NCBI GenBank assembly: GCA_040878035.1
Contig: JBBDMX010000049.1
Coordinates: forward strand, 45,905 to 109,904
Source: JBBDMX01 sp040878035
GTDB taxonomy: Bacteria > Planctomycetota > Phycisphaerae > Phycisphaerales > Phycisphaeraceae
Length of the DNA: 64,000 nucleotides
Reading direction: 5' to 3'
Positions 33,764-42,689 of this stretch are shown here, piece by piece. Every line of letters starts with the position of its first letter. Positions within the stretch are counted from its first letter, which is position 1. Position numbers and translations under genes: made by a program. Under the pieces are notes generated by a model. That model made no database searches, had not been told where the DNA came from, and saw nothing but the letters and a program-made list of their open reading frames with translations.

Positions 33764-35836
33764 TCACACCTGCGTGATCGCCCCTGTTGCCGCCGGGAGC
33801 GGCGCTTCAAGTCGGCGGGGTTGCGGCGCGCCGGGCATCGACCTTGCGGCCGCCTCGGCTTCGGCGTGTTCGATGTCTTCGCCCGCGCGCACCAGCCGGG
33901 CGGAGTTGAAGATCACCACCAGGCCCGAAAGCACATGCAGCACTGCCGCCAGGACGACCGGGATGAAGCCCATCGCCGCCACCGTTTCGCCCACGATGAC
34001 AAAGCCGGCGCCGATGATCAGGTTCTGCGTGATCACCGCGTTGGTCTGCGCCGACAATTTCAGCAGGAAGGGCACGCGGTTGAGGTTGTTGTTCATCAGG
34101 GCGATCTTGGCCGAGTGGATCGCGACGTCCGAGCCGGCGGCGCCCATGGCGATGGAGATATCGCCGGCCGCCAGTGCCGGCGCGTCGTTGACGCCGTCGC
34201 CGATCACTGCCACGCGATGGCCCTTGCTCTTGAGTTCGTCCACCATTTCCAGCTTCTGTGCCGGGAGCACCTCGGCGCGGTAGTCGGTGTGCATGGCGGC
34301 CGCCACGCGCTTGGCCACGCTCTCGCGGTCGCCCGTCACGATGATCAGCGACTTGATGCCCAGCTCGCGCAGTTGATCCATGGCGGCGGCGGCCTCGGGG
34401 CGCGTGTTGTCCTCCAGGCCGATCCATCCCAGCAACCGCCCGTCCTTGACCACGAAGAGCACCGACAGGCCCTCGACGTCCGGGCTGTTCTGCGCTTCGA
34501 CGATCATGTCGGACACGCCGGGCGCCAGGGCCTGGCGGTGCGACTCGACGAGCCACTTGGCCCGGCCGACCAGGATGCTGGCGCCGTCCACCTTGCCCAT
34601 GACGCCCCGGCCGGGCACTTCCTCAAAGTCGGTCGGTTCGGAAAGCTGGAGCCGGGCCTTGCGCGCTACCTCGGTCACCGCGCGGGCCACGGGGTGGCGG
34701 CTGTGCTGCTCGGCGGCGGCGGCGGCACGCAGCAGGTCGGCGCCGTCCACGCCGGGCGCCGGCACCAGCTTGGTCACCTGGAGCTGCCCGGTGGTCAGCG
34801 TGCCGGTCTTGTCGAAGATCATGGCGGTGAGATTGCGCGCGGCTTCCAGGTCCACGACGCTCTTGATCAGCACGCCCAGCCGTGCCGCAGCCGACAGCGC
34901 CGCCACCATGGCCGTAGGCGTCGCCAGGATCAGGGCACAGGGGCAAGCGATGACCAGCATGGAAATCGCCCGCGACCAGGCATCGTCGGCGCCGCTGCGG
35001 CTGACGAAAAACCACACGATGAACGTGATCATGATGATCGTCGGCGTGTACCACTTGGCGTAACGGTCGATCATGCGCATGATGGGAATGCGCGTGCGCT
35101 CGGCCTGCATGATCAGGTCCTTGACCCGGCCCAGCGTGGTGTCGCTGCCGGCCTTGGTCACGCGGATGTCCATCGCGCCTGTCAGGTTGATCGTCCCACC
35201 GAAGACCTCGTCGCCTTCGACCTTGTCCACCGGGATCGACTCGCCGGTGATATTGGCCTGGTTGACCGTGCTCTGGCCGCGGGTGATGAGTCCGTCGGCG
35301 GGAATGTTGTCGCCGGGGCGAACCCGCACGATGTCGTCGGGCGCCAGGTCCCTGGCCTCGACCTCCTCTTCCGTGCCTCCGGGGTGCTTGACGCGCGAGG
35401 CGCGGGTGGGGGTGATGCGGATGAGCGACTCGATGCTGGCGCGGGCGCCCAAGGCAGTGCGGTTTTCGATGAGCACGCTGATGATCATGAAGAAGGCGAT
35501 GGCCGCCGACTCGATGTACCAGCCCTTGACGAAGGCCGCCATGACCGCCAGGGCGACCAGTTCGTTCATGTGGTAGTGGCCGTGCAGCAGATCCTTGAAC
35601 GCCACCCAGACCAGCGGCGCGCCCAGCAGCACCGCGGCGAAGAGTCCCAGGGATTGGGCGTAGACGTTGTAGCTTTCGCCATCCAGATCGGTGGCGGGGG
35701 GGAAAATGAGGGCGGCGACCGCGGCGCTGATCAGCAGCACGCCGCCCAGCAGCGTGGCGATGATTTGGAGGCTGATGCGGCCCTTCTGCGATTCGAGCTG
35801 CAACTCTTCCTGGACGTGACTGTGACCAATGGCCAT
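33764..35836 (-). CDS. heavy-metal P1B-type ATPase
   Basis: 690 residues from the ATG at 35836, preceded by AAGGA. No N-terminal HMA domain is present, only His-rich MAIGHSHVQ. Eight membrane helices are inferred. Catalytic landmarks are TGES (A-domain), CPC in the sixth helix near residue 293, the phosphorylated Asp in DKTGTLTTG near residue 337, HP in EQHSRHPVARAV, and GDGVNDAPAL. It exports a metal ion driven by ATP. The last helix, HVLSGLVVIFNSARL, does not match the zinc or copper types clearly, so the metal is not assigned. A start 13 codons earlier (35875) is possible. It stands alone, between repeats. Confidence 0.93.
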   Translation of the reverse strand: MAIGHSHVQEELQLESQKGRISLQIIATLLGGVLLISAAVAALIFPPATDLDGESYNVYAQSLGLFAAVLLGAPLVWVAFKDLLHGHYHMNELVALAVMAAFVKGWYIESAAIAFFMIISVLIENRTALGARASIESLIRITPTRASRVKHPGGTEEEVEARDLAPDDIVRVRPGDNIPADGLITRGQSTVNQANITGESIPVDKVEGDEVFGGTINLTGAMDIRVTKAGSDTTLGRVKDLIMQAERTRIPIMRMIDRYAKWYTPTIIMITFIVWFFVSRSGADDAWSRAISMLVIACPCALILATPTAMVAALSAAARLGVLIKSVVDLEAARNLTAMIFDKTGTLTTGQLQVTKLVPAPGVDGADLLRAAAAAEQHSRHPVARAVTEVARKARLQLSEPTDFEEVPGRGVMGKVDGASILVGRAKWLVESHRQALAPGVSDMIVEAQNSPDVEGLSVLFVVKDGRLLGWIGLEDNTRPEAAAAMDQLRELGIKSLIIVTGDRESVAKRVAAAMHTDYRAEVLPAQKLEMVDELKSKGHRVAVIGDGVNDAPALAAGDISIAMGAAGSDVAIHSAKIALMNNNLNRVPFLLKLSAQTNAVITQNLIIGAGFVIVGETVAAMGFIPVVLAAVLHVLSGLVVIFNSARLVRAGEDIEHAEAEAAARSMPGAPQPRRLEAPLPAATGAITQV

Positions 35837-35924
35837 ACGGGTGAATCCTTGTGCCGAAAGTGCCGGTGTGTTCATACCATACGTCAGACGGTCACGGAAG
35901 TTCAACCGGGCGGGGGAGAAGGAG

Positions 35925-36127
35925 GTTTGAACACGAAGACACGAAGGCACGAAGAAGAGAAGAACGAGGAACGAGGAACGAGGCAAGAGAAATGGTGTAC
36001 GAGTGCCTGTTTGAACCATCGTTCTTCGTTCTTCTTTCTTCATTCTTCCGCCCTCTTCTTCGTGCCTTCGTGTCTTCGTGTTCATCCTCCTCTTGCTGGT
36101 GTCCTTGGTGTCCTGGTGGTTCACCCC
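35925..36127. repeat. family C element with a conserved core
   Basis: Left arm GTTTGAACACGAAGACACG and right arm CGTGTCTTCGTGTTCA plus GGTGTCCTTGGTGTCC. The core around 35995-36034 (GTGTACGAGTGCCTGTTTGA and following) is repeated, reverse-complemented, in the copy at 53685-53910. Confidence 0.9.
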
Positions 36128-36227
36128 GGTTTTTCGGAGGCTCCTCTTGAATATTGCCATGAATGACGTTGTTGGGTAGCTTAATGGCTGGTCACGGACG
36201 ATCCCCCTTTCCTTCAGGAGACCCACG

Positions 36228-36446
36228 ATGCTGGAAACCTACGAGCAACTGAAGAACATGATCGTTACCGCTGAGGACGACGTTCGTAAGGCGGCGGGGG
36301 GCAACAAGGCGGCGGGGACTCGGGTGCGCAAGCTGATGCAGGACATTAAGAACCAGGCCCAAGCCCTGCGCGTGCAGATCCTGGAAAACCGTGACGCCAC
36401 CGGCGAAGGGCCGGGCGGCGACGAATCCCCCACGCCCAGTGCGTGA
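36228..36446 (+). CDS. small histone H1-like protein
   Basis: 72 residues. The Lys- and Ala-rich stretch with GNKAAGTRVRKLMQDIKNQA matches the histone H1-like (Hc1) proteins of planctomycetes, chlamydiae and Bacteroidetes. It probably binds DNA and condenses the nucleoid. AGGAG precedes the ATG by eight bases, a strong site for a small abundant protein. The C-terminal tail is acidic and Gly/Pro-rich, unlike the basic tail of true histone H1. The neighbouring genes give no further clue. Confidence 0.85.
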   Translation: MLETYEQLKNMIVTAEDDVRKAAGGNKAAGTRVRKLMQDIKNQAQALRVQILENRDATGEGPGGDESPTPSA

Positions 36447-36474
36447 GTGTTTGTCGCATCATTGCTTTCCCCCA

Positions 36475-36540
36475 AATCCCGGCCAAGCTCGCCCCCGGCG
36501 ACTCGCATGGCCGGGCTTGGACTGGCATGGCCGGGGTTGA
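36475..36540. repeat. degenerate family E hairpin
   Basis: CCCGGCCAAGCTCGCCCCCG and GGCATGGCCGGGGTTG form an imperfect stem. It lies just upstream of the fabZ-like gene. Confidence 0.7.
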
Positions 36541-36570
36541 ACTCGTATTGCGTCTGCCTCGGAGTTTCGG

Positions 36571-37044
36571 ATGGCCCCCACGCTCCTGTTTGATCTTTCC
36601 CGCGTCGACTTCAGCAAGGTCCAGTTCGACGCCTCGGCCATCGAGGCGGTCAATCCGCACCGCGGCGACATGCGACTGCTCGACGGCGTCTACTGGATCT
36701 CGGACGACTTGAACGAGGCGGTGGCCTACAAGGACGTGCGCGACGACGAGTTCTGGGTGCCGGGCCACATCCCCGGCCGGCCTATTTTCCCCGGCGTGCT
36801 GATGATCGAGGCCGCGGCCCAACTGGCCAGCTTTCTCACCCTCAAGCGCATGCCCAATCTGGCGTTTATGGGTTTTGCCGGCGTCGATGACGTGAAATTC
36901 CGCGGCATGGTGACCCCCGGCGACCGCCTGGTGCTCATCGGCCACTCGCTGGAGTTCCGCCCGCGCCGCTGCATCTGCGCCGCCCAAGCCCTGCTCAACG
37001 GCACGATAGTGTTCGAGGCCACCATCACGGGGATGCCGATGTGA
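36571..37044 (+). CDS. FabZ-like 3-hydroxyacyl-[ACP] dehydratase
   Basis: 157 residues, a hot-dog fold. The catalytic His66 is in FWVPGHIPGRPIFPGVLM and Glu80 in MIEAAAQLA, the His/Glu pair of FabZ. The enzyme removes water from beta-hydroxyacyl-ACP in fatty-acid elongation, in the cytosol. The N-terminus is longer than E. coli FabZ and the protein has no other fatty-acid gene beside it (accD is 11 kb away). Another hot-dog dehydratase of the same family cannot be excluded. Confidence 0.88.
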   Translation: MAPTLLFDLSRVDFSKVQFDASAIEAVNPHRGDMRLLDGVYWISDDLNEAVAYKDVRDDEFWVPGHIPGRPIFPGVLMIEAAAQLASFLTLKRMPNLAFMGFAGVDDVKFRGMVTPGDRLVLIGHSLEFRPRRCICAAQALLNGTIVFEATITGMPM

Positions 37045-37045
37045 G

Positions 37046-37250
37046 GATTTCTGATTTAGCGAAGCGATGTTGAAGCCGTCTGATTTTTGATTCTTGATGT
37101 TCAAGCCCGGCCATGCGAGTCTGCGAGTTTGGCCGGGATTTTCCAGCCCCCTGATCCCCGGCAAGCCCCCAAAGCGGGGCATGCCGGGGCTTGGCGGTTC
37201 CCAAATCAGAAATCAGACGGCTTCAACAGCGTTTCGCTAAATCGAAAATC
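37046..37250. repeat. nested palindrome (families A, E and a unique outer arm)
   Basis: Outer arms GATTTAGCGAAGCGATGTTG and the complement of AACAGCGTTTCGCTAAATC (37226-37244) enclose family A units, which in turn enclose a complete family E double hairpin (37099-37197). The structure is concentric. Confidence 0.92.
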
Positions 37251-37361
37251 CGCCCTCCACAATAGCCGGACATTCCGCTCCGATATTGACCGCCTTTGGC
37301 AGCGCCGTTACTCTCTCAGGCCTGTTGGACCCCGTAGCCGAACCGAAGGAATCCGCCCCGC

Positions 37362-37931
37362 GTGCTCACCCTGTCGCAACACTCCCCGGCCCCGTCGCTC
37401 GAGCAGGTTGCGCCCTTGCTGTTTTTTGCTTTCGCCGGTTTGTCGGTGCTCTCGGCCTGGGCCATTGTGCTTAGCCAGAACATCGTCCGCATGGCGGTGT
37501 ATCTGCTGCTGACGCTGGCGGGCGTGGCGGGGATCTACTTCATGCTCGACGCCGAGCTATTGGCGGCGATCCAACTGATCGTCTACGCCGGCGGTACGCT
37601 GATCCTGATTGTCTTTGGCGTGATGCTCACCAGCCGCAACCCCTGGAGCCAGTTGCGCCCGGCGGGCTGGGAGATGGTGGTGGGGCTGGGCATTGGGTTT
37701 GTCATCGCGGCGCTGTTGGTGCTGGCGCTGGTGACGACGCCGGGCATCTACGGCTATCACCCGCCGCCGGGCGCGGCGACGGCGCCGGCGGGGGAAGGTT
37801 ACGGCCAGGTGGAGATGGTCGGTCGGGCGCTGCTTTCGACGTACCTGGTGCCGTTTGAAGTCGCGGCGGTCCTGCTGCTGGTGGTGATGATCGGGGCGGC
37901 GTATATGGCGCGGAGGCGCAGTGCCGAGTGA
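37362..37931 (+). CDS. nuoJ: NADH-quinone oxidoreductase subunit J
   Basis: 189 residues from a GTG with AAGGA upstream. Five membrane helices. FFAFAGLSVLSAWAIVLSQN and AELLAAIQLIVYAGGTLILI are characteristic NuoJ segments, the latter with the conserved Glu/Tyr-Ala-Gly motif. It is part of the membrane arm of complex I, involved in the proton path. It is the first gene of the nuoJKLMN cluster. NuoI is at 51516 and the other subunits are not in the window. An unusual Pro/Ala/Gly-rich loop lies near residues 130-145. Confidence 0.93.
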   Translation: MLTLSQHSPAPSLEQVAPLLFFAFAGLSVLSAWAIVLSQNIVRMAVYLLLTLAGVAGIYFMLDAELLAAIQLIVYAGGTLILIVFGVMLTSRNPWSQLRPAGWEMVVGLGIGFVIAALLVLALVTTPGIYGYHPPPGAATAPAGEGYGQVEMVGRALLSTYLVPFEVAAVLLLVVMIGAAYMARRRSAE

Positions 37932-37938
37932 TGAAGGT

Positions 37939-38039
37939 GATTTCGGATGGCGAATTTCGGATTTCGGATTTGAAGACCACGGAGGCTAAGCCGCAAGCGG
38001 TTTTTCAAATCCGAAATCCGCAATCCGCAATCCGAAATG
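37939..38039. repeat. families A and F in the nuoJ-nuoK gap
   Basis: Inverted family A tandems (TTTCGGATTTCGGATTTG and AAATCCGAAATCCG) flank GAGGCTAAGCCGCAAGCGG, a half family F element also seen near 3592. Confidence 0.85.
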
Positions 38040-38049
38040 CTCAAAGAAT

Positions 38050-38394
38050 ATGAACCCGCTTTTTCACATAGGCCTGACGCATTTCGTGCTGGTGTCGATC
38101 GCGATGGTCGCCGCCGGCATCGCGGTTATGCTCACCAAACGTAACGCCATCGGTATTCTGATCGGCGTGGAACTGGTGCTCAATGCCGCGGGGGTGAACT
38201 TCGTGGCCTTCAACCGTTTCCACCCCTGGGCGCCCGACGCGCCGGCCGGGTCGATTCTGGAAGGCAATATCTTCACCATGTTCATCATTGTGCTGGCCGC
38301 CGCCGAAGCCGCCGTGGCGCTGGCGATTTTCCTGAATTTCTACAACAACCAGAGCTCGATCGATGTGGAACAAGGCAAGGAACTGAAGGGATGA
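38050..38394 (+). CDS. nuoK: NADH-quinone oxidoreductase subunit K
   Basis: 114 residues, three helices, the usual size. GILIGVELVLNAAGVNFVAF holds the conserved Glu and NuoK loop, followed by FTMFIIVLAAAEAAVALAI with the second conserved Glu. These glutamates are part of the membrane-arm proton pathway. The gene follows nuoJ, separated by a repeat, and nuoL follows after another repeat. Confidence 0.95.
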   Translation: MNPLFHIGLTHFVLVSIAMVAAGIAVMLTKRNAIGILIGVELVLNAAGVNFVAFNRFHPWAPDAPAGSILEGNIFTMFIIVLAAAEAAVALAIFLNFYNNQSSIDVEQGKELKG

Positions 38395-38570
38395 TTTCGG
38401 ATTTCGGATTTCGAATTTCGGATTTGAGGACCAAGCCCGGCCATGCGAGTCCCCGGGGGCGAGCTTGGCCGGGATTCTCATCACCTCGATCCCCGGCAAG
38501 CCCCAAAGCGGGCATGCCGGGGCTTGCTCCTAATAAAATCCGGAATCCGAAATCCGAAATCCGAAATTCT
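38393..38570. repeat. families A and E in the nuoK-nuoL gap
   Basis: Family A units, a full family E double hairpin (CCCGGCCATGCGAG..., ending GCCGGGGCTTGC) and inverted family A units (AATCCGAAATCCGAAATTC). The plan matches the copies at 30576 and 37046. Confidence 0.92.
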
Positions 38571-38575
38571 CAGTC

Positions 38576-40750
38576 ATGACCCCGACTCAACTGCTCATCC
38601 GCAACCTGCTGGTCACCGCGACGCTGGCGCCGCTGGTGTCGTCGTTGATTGTGCTGTTCATCGGCAAGCGGGTGATGGGGCGATCGGCCGGGTGGTTCGC
38701 CACCGCGGTGATGGCCGGGGCGTTTGCCTGCTCGCTGGCGGCGCTGACGCTGTGGATCGGCGACACGCCGGGCACCATCGTCTGGAACATCCCATGGATC
38801 CCCTGGGACGCGGCTGCCGACCAATGGCTCTACTTGGGCTGCCTCATCGACTCGCTGACCATCGCCATGATGGCCATGGTCACCGGCATCGCCTTCCTGG
38901 TGCACCTCTACTCGATCGGCTACATGAAGGGCGACCCGCTTTTCGAGCGATTCTTCGCCTACATGTCGCTCTTTTCCTTCTCCATGCTGGGCATCGTGAT
39001 GGCCAACTCCATCATCATGCTCTTTGTGTTCTGGGAACTGGTGGGGCTGACGAGCTATCTGCTCATCGGCTTCTGGTTCCACAAGCGTGGCCCGCAACTG
39101 GCGTGCAAGAAGGCCTTCGTGATGAACCGCATCGGCGATGCGGGGTTCCTCATCGGCTTTGGCATTCTGTTCTATCAGTTGGGCGGGGGGCTGCTGCTGC
39201 CGGCGGCGATGGAGGCTGCCGGCACCACCAGCGGCGCTACCGCCGCTATCTTCACGCCTTCCACCGGCAACATGTTCGCCGGTGTGCTCGATGTCGTGGC
39301 CGAGCAGGGCTACAGCGTCACCCATCCGCCGCTCTGGCTGACTCTGGCGGGCATCGGTCTGTTCTTCGGCGCCATCGGCAAGAGCGCCCAGTTTCCCCTG
39401 CACACCTGGCTGCCCGACGCCATGGAAGGCCCCACGCCCGTCTCCTCCATCGTGCACTCGGCCACCATGGTTGCCGCCGGCGTCTACCTGACCGCACGCA
39501 TCTATCCCATCCTCACCCCCACGGCGCACCTCTTTGTTGCCACCATCGGCCTGATCACCCTGGTCATGGCCGCGTGCATGGCCATGGTCATGACCGACAT
39601 CAAGCGCGTGCTGGCGTACTCGACGCTGTCGCAACTGGGCTACATGATCCTGGGCTTAGGCGCCGGTGCCTACGCCTATGCTCTGTTCCACCTGATCACC
39701 CACGCCTTTTTCAAGTGCTGCCTCTTCCAATGCTCGGGCAGCGTCATTCACGCGGCGCATCATCAGCAGGACATGCGCTACTACGGCGGGCTGTGGCGGA
39801 AGATGCCGGTGACCGCGGCGTGTTACCTGATCTGCACCTTCGCCATCGCCGGGGCGTCGATCCCGTTTTCCGACATCGGCATCAGCGGGTTCTACTCCAA
39901 GGATGGGATCATCGCCGGGACGGTGGGCTACGGCAGCGCCCTGGCGGCGGCGGGCTACTGGGCCGGGCCGCTGTTCTACTGGGCGCCGTTGATCGTGGCG
40001 TACATGACGGTGTTCTACATGGCGCGCAGTTTCACGTTGACGTTCCTGGGTAAGCCGCGCGATCAGCACCTGTACGACCACGCCCACGAGGCGCCGGCGA
40101 CGATGGTGATCCCGCAGGTGTGCCTGGCGGTGATGGCGGTGCTGACGGTGCCGGTGCTCTTGCCGTTCTTCGACCTGATCAAGGCGACCGAGCCGATGAT
40201 GGCCGTCGCCGGGCCGGCGGAGCTGGTGCCGTGGCTCCAGCCGACGGCCGCCATCGAGGGGCACAGCCCGGGCATGGCCTTGACTCACCTGGTGCTGCTC
40301 TCGGGCTTCGCGTGGATCATCATGCTGTCGTTGGGCATCGCCATGTATCTGCCGGGCATGAAGCACAGCTCGCGTATCGTGCGCCTGCCGGGGATCAACC
40401 TGCTCTACACCTGGGCGCTCAACAAGTTCTACTTTGACGCCCTGTACGACGTATTCACCGTCAATGCCGCCAAGGCGTTTTTCTATGTGATCGGATGGAT
40501 CGACCGGTACCTGGTGGACGGCCTGGTGAACCTGGTGGGATACGTGGGCAAGGGCACGGCGTGGATGGTGGGGCGGTTTGATGACGGCGTGATCGACGGC
40601 GCGGTCAATGGCGCGGCCGTGGTGGCGCAGAACAGCGGCAACCTGCTGCGCCAGACCCAGGTCGGCCGCATCCGGCAGTACGTGCTGCTGCTCTTCGCCT
40701 CGGCGGCGCTGGTGATGCTGGTGGTGGTGACGGTGGCGTTGACTAGATGA
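38576..40750 (+). CDS. nuoL: NADH-quinone oxidoreductase subunit L
   Basis: 724 residues, 14-16 helices, related to Mrp antiporters. Conserved points are MVTGIAFLVHLYSIGYM, FWELVGLTSYLLIGFW (the antiporter Glu), FPLHTWLPDAMEGPTPVSS and LAYSTLSQLGYMILG, plus the C-terminal lateral helix. It pumps protons in the membrane arm of complex I. The subunit follows nuoK and precedes nuoM, with repeats in both gaps. Confidence 0.96.
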   Translation: MTPTQLLIRNLLVTATLAPLVSSLIVLFIGKRVMGRSAGWFATAVMAGAFACSLAALTLWIGDTPGTIVWNIPWIPWDAAADQWLYLGCLIDSLTIAMMAMVTGIAFLVHLYSIGYMKGDPLFERFFAYMSLFSFSMLGIVMANSIIMLFVFWELVGLTSYLLIGFWFHKRGPQLACKKAFVMNRIGDAGFLIGFGILFYQLGGGLLLPAAMEAAGTTSGATAAIFTPSTGNMFAGVLDVVAEQGYSVTHPPLWLTLAGIGLFFGAIGKSAQFPLHTWLPDAMEGPTPVSSIVHSATMVAAGVYLTARIYPILTPTAHLFVATIGLITLVMAACMAMVMTDIKRVLAYSTLSQLGYMILGLGAGAYAYALFHLITHAFFKCCLFQCSGSVIHAAHHQQDMRYYGGLWRKMPVTAACYLICTFAIAGASIPFSDIGISGFYSKDGIIAGTVGYGSALAAAGYWAGPLFYWAPLIVAYMTVFYMARSFTLTFLGKPRDQHLYDHAHEAPATMVIPQVCLAVMAVLTVPVLLPFFDLIKATEPMMAVAGPAELVPWLQPTAAIEGHSPGMALTHLVLLSGFAWIIMLSLGIAMYLPGMKHSSRIVRLPGINLLYTWALNKFYFDALYDVFTVNAAKAFFYVIGWIDRYLVDGLVNLVGYVGKGTAWMVGRFDDGVIDGAVNGAAVVAQNSGNLLRQTQVGRIRQYVLLLFASAALVMLVVVTVALTR

Positions 40751-40756
40751 AAGGAG

Positions 40757-40912
40757 AATTTCTGATTTCAGATTTCTGATTTCTGATTTGTTGTCTTGCC
40801 GCTTGCGGCTTCGCGCCAACGTGTGAGGCGGGACGTCGCCATTGCTCGTGCGTCTGCGCGAAGCCGCAAGCGGCTGGAAAAATCAGATTTTGGAAATTGG
40901 GAATAAGAAATC
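40757..40912. repeat. families A and F in the nuoL-nuoM gap
   Basis: Family A tandems (ATTTCTGATTTC) precede a family F hairpin (GCCGCTTGCGGCTTCGCG...CGCGAAGCCGCAAGCGGC), followed by a weaker family A arm. The core between the F arms is related to the copy at 14775. Confidence 0.9.
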
Positions 40913-40918
40913 AACACT

Positions 40919-42499
40919 ATGCCAAGCCTACTGAACTGGATGATCTTCACGCCGCTCATCGGCGGGTTGCTTTGCCTGGCGGCGCCCAAACAGGCCGCCA
41001 AGTGGCTGGCGCTGGTCACCAGCGTCGTCACGCTGCTGTTGTCGATCGGCATCACCATCGGCTACTACAACGCCGGCTGGACCGGCGTCGCCTTCGAGTC
41101 CTCCGTAAGCTGGATCGAGTCCATTAACGTCGAGTATCGCGTCGGCATCGACGGCCTGTCCCTGCCTCTGATTCTTCTGACCACCGGGCTGTCCGTGCTG
41201 GTCGTTATCGCAAGCTGGTCCATCGAAAAGGCCACCAGCGGCTACATGTGCCTGTATATGTTCCTGCTCACGGGCATGCTGGGCGTGTTCTGCGCGCTAG
41301 ACCTGTTTCTCTTCTACGTGTTCTTTGAGGTGTCGCTGCTGCCGATGTATTTCCTGATCGGCATCTGGGGCGGGCCACGCAAGGAATACGCGGCGATCAA
41401 GTTTTTCCTCTACACCTTGGCGGGGTCGATCTGCCTGCTGATCGTGATGCTGGGCATTTATTTCCTCACCCCGCATGCGGTGATCGACGGCCAGCCCATC
41501 GGCCGGCCGGAGTGGAACCTCATGGCTCTCCAGGCCGGGCCGGTGCATGATCTGTTTTCCCAGACCGGACAGCATTGGAAGTTCGCCCAATGGGCGTTCT
41601 GGCTCACGTTGATCGCCTTCCTCATCAAGTTGCCCGCGGTGCCGTTTCACACCTGGCTGCCCGATGCCCACGTCGAGGCGCCCACGCCGATCTCCATGGT
41701 GCTGGCGGGCGTGCTCTTGAAGATGGGCGGCTACGCCATGCTGCGCATCACCTGGCCGATCTTCCCCGATGCCGCCAAGGTGTTCTGGCTTTGCGTGGCC
41801 ACCCTTGGCGTGATCGCCATCGTCTACGGCGCCCTGTGCGCCATGGCCCAGACCGACTGGAAGAAGCTGGTGGCTTACTCCTCGGTGAGCCACATGGGCT
41901 ACGTCACGCTGGGCATCGCGGTGCTTACCCCCGCCGGCTTGAACGGCGCCTACTTCCAGATGATCGCCCATGGCATCACCAGCGCCATGATGTTCTTTCT
42001 CGTCGGCGTGGTCTATGACCGGGCGCATCATCGCGAGATCAATCGCCTGGGCGGCCTGTGGCTCAAGTTCCCCGGCTATGGCGGATGGTCGCTGGTGGGC
42101 TTCTTCGCCGGCATGGGCCTGCCCGGCCTGTGCGGCTTCATCGGCGAGGTGCTGGTGCTCCTGGGCACGTTTGACGCGGCAGGCAACACGGCGTTGCTCG
42201 AAGGCTACGGCATCGGCGGCGATCCCGCCATGCTCAAGTTCTGGGCCTGGACTCTGGGCGCGTTGGCCGCGTTCGCCGTCGTCCTCACCGCCGGCTACAT
42301 CCTGTGGATGTTCCAGCGCGTGTACATGGGCCCGCTGCGGCCCGATGCCGCCCACTATGAACCCATCCAGGGGCGCGAGTACCTGATCATGGCCACTCTG
42401 GGCGTCGCCGCGGTCGTCTTTGGCCTCGTGCCCGTGCTGGTCTTCGCCGTCACCGGCCCCACGGTGCAGAACTTCCTGCGAACCTTGGCAATCGGATAA
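40919..42499 (+). CDS. nuoM: NADH-quinone oxidoreductase subunit M
   Basis: 526 residues, 14 helices. NuoM motifs visible are VEYRVGIDGLSLPLILLTTG, FYVFFEVSLLPMYFLIGIWG (conserved Glu), VPFHTWLPDAHVEAPTPISM and LVAYSSVSHMGYVTLGIAVL. The protein is a proton-pumping antiporter-like subunit of complex I. No SD of note is seen next to the start. A family B palindrome separates it from nuoN. Confidence 0.96.
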   Translation: MPSLLNWMIFTPLIGGLLCLAAPKQAAKWLALVTSVVTLLLSIGITIGYYNAGWTGVAFESSVSWIESINVEYRVGIDGLSLPLILLTTGLSVLVVIASWSIEKATSGYMCLYMFLLTGMLGVFCALDLFLFYVFFEVSLLPMYFLIGIWGGPRKEYAAIKFFLYTLAGSICLLIVMLGIYFLTPHAVIDGQPIGRPEWNLMALQAGPVHDLFSQTGQHWKFAQWAFWLTLIAFLIKLPAVPFHTWLPDAHVEAPTPISMVLAGVLLKMGGYAMLRITWPIFPDAAKVFWLCVATLGVIAIVYGALCAMAQTDWKKLVAYSSVSHMGYVTLGIAVLTPAGLNGAYFQMIAHGITSAMMFFLVGVVYDRAHHREINRLGGLWLKFPGYGGWSLVGFFAGMGLPGLCGFIGEVLVLLGTFDAAGNTALLEGYGIGGDPAMLKFWAWTLGALAAFAVVLTAGYILWMFQRVYMGPLRPDAAHYEPIQGREYLIMATLGVAAVVFGLVPVLVFAVTGPTVQNFLRTLAIG

Positions 42500-42500
42500 G

Positions 42501-42675
42501 AGGTAACAGGGATGAACACAGATGAACACGGATAGGAAAGGCAGAAGAAGGAACAGGATAGACATGATGGACAGGATGGAAAAGAATGTGCCGATCATGT
42601 TCATCATGTCCATCACTGTTTCCTCTTCTCCTCATCCGTGTTCATCCGTGTTCATCCGTGTTCATCCCTGTTACT
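42501..42675. repeat. nested palindrome (family B)
   Basis: Left arm AGGTAACAGGGATGAACAC and right arm GTTCATCCGTGTTCATCCC. Inner AGACATGATGGACAGGATGG pairs with ATGTTCATCATGTCCATCAC. It fills the whole nuoM-nuoN gap. Confidence 0.9.
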
Positions 42676-42689
42676 TCTTCTAGGAACTC

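Noticed and set aside
33467..36166. Very long plus-strand frame opposite the P-type ATPase gene
   Set aside because: It is a GC-rich shadow: composition is His/Gly/Asp-rich without domains, and the minus strand holds a clear P1B ATPase with all motifs.
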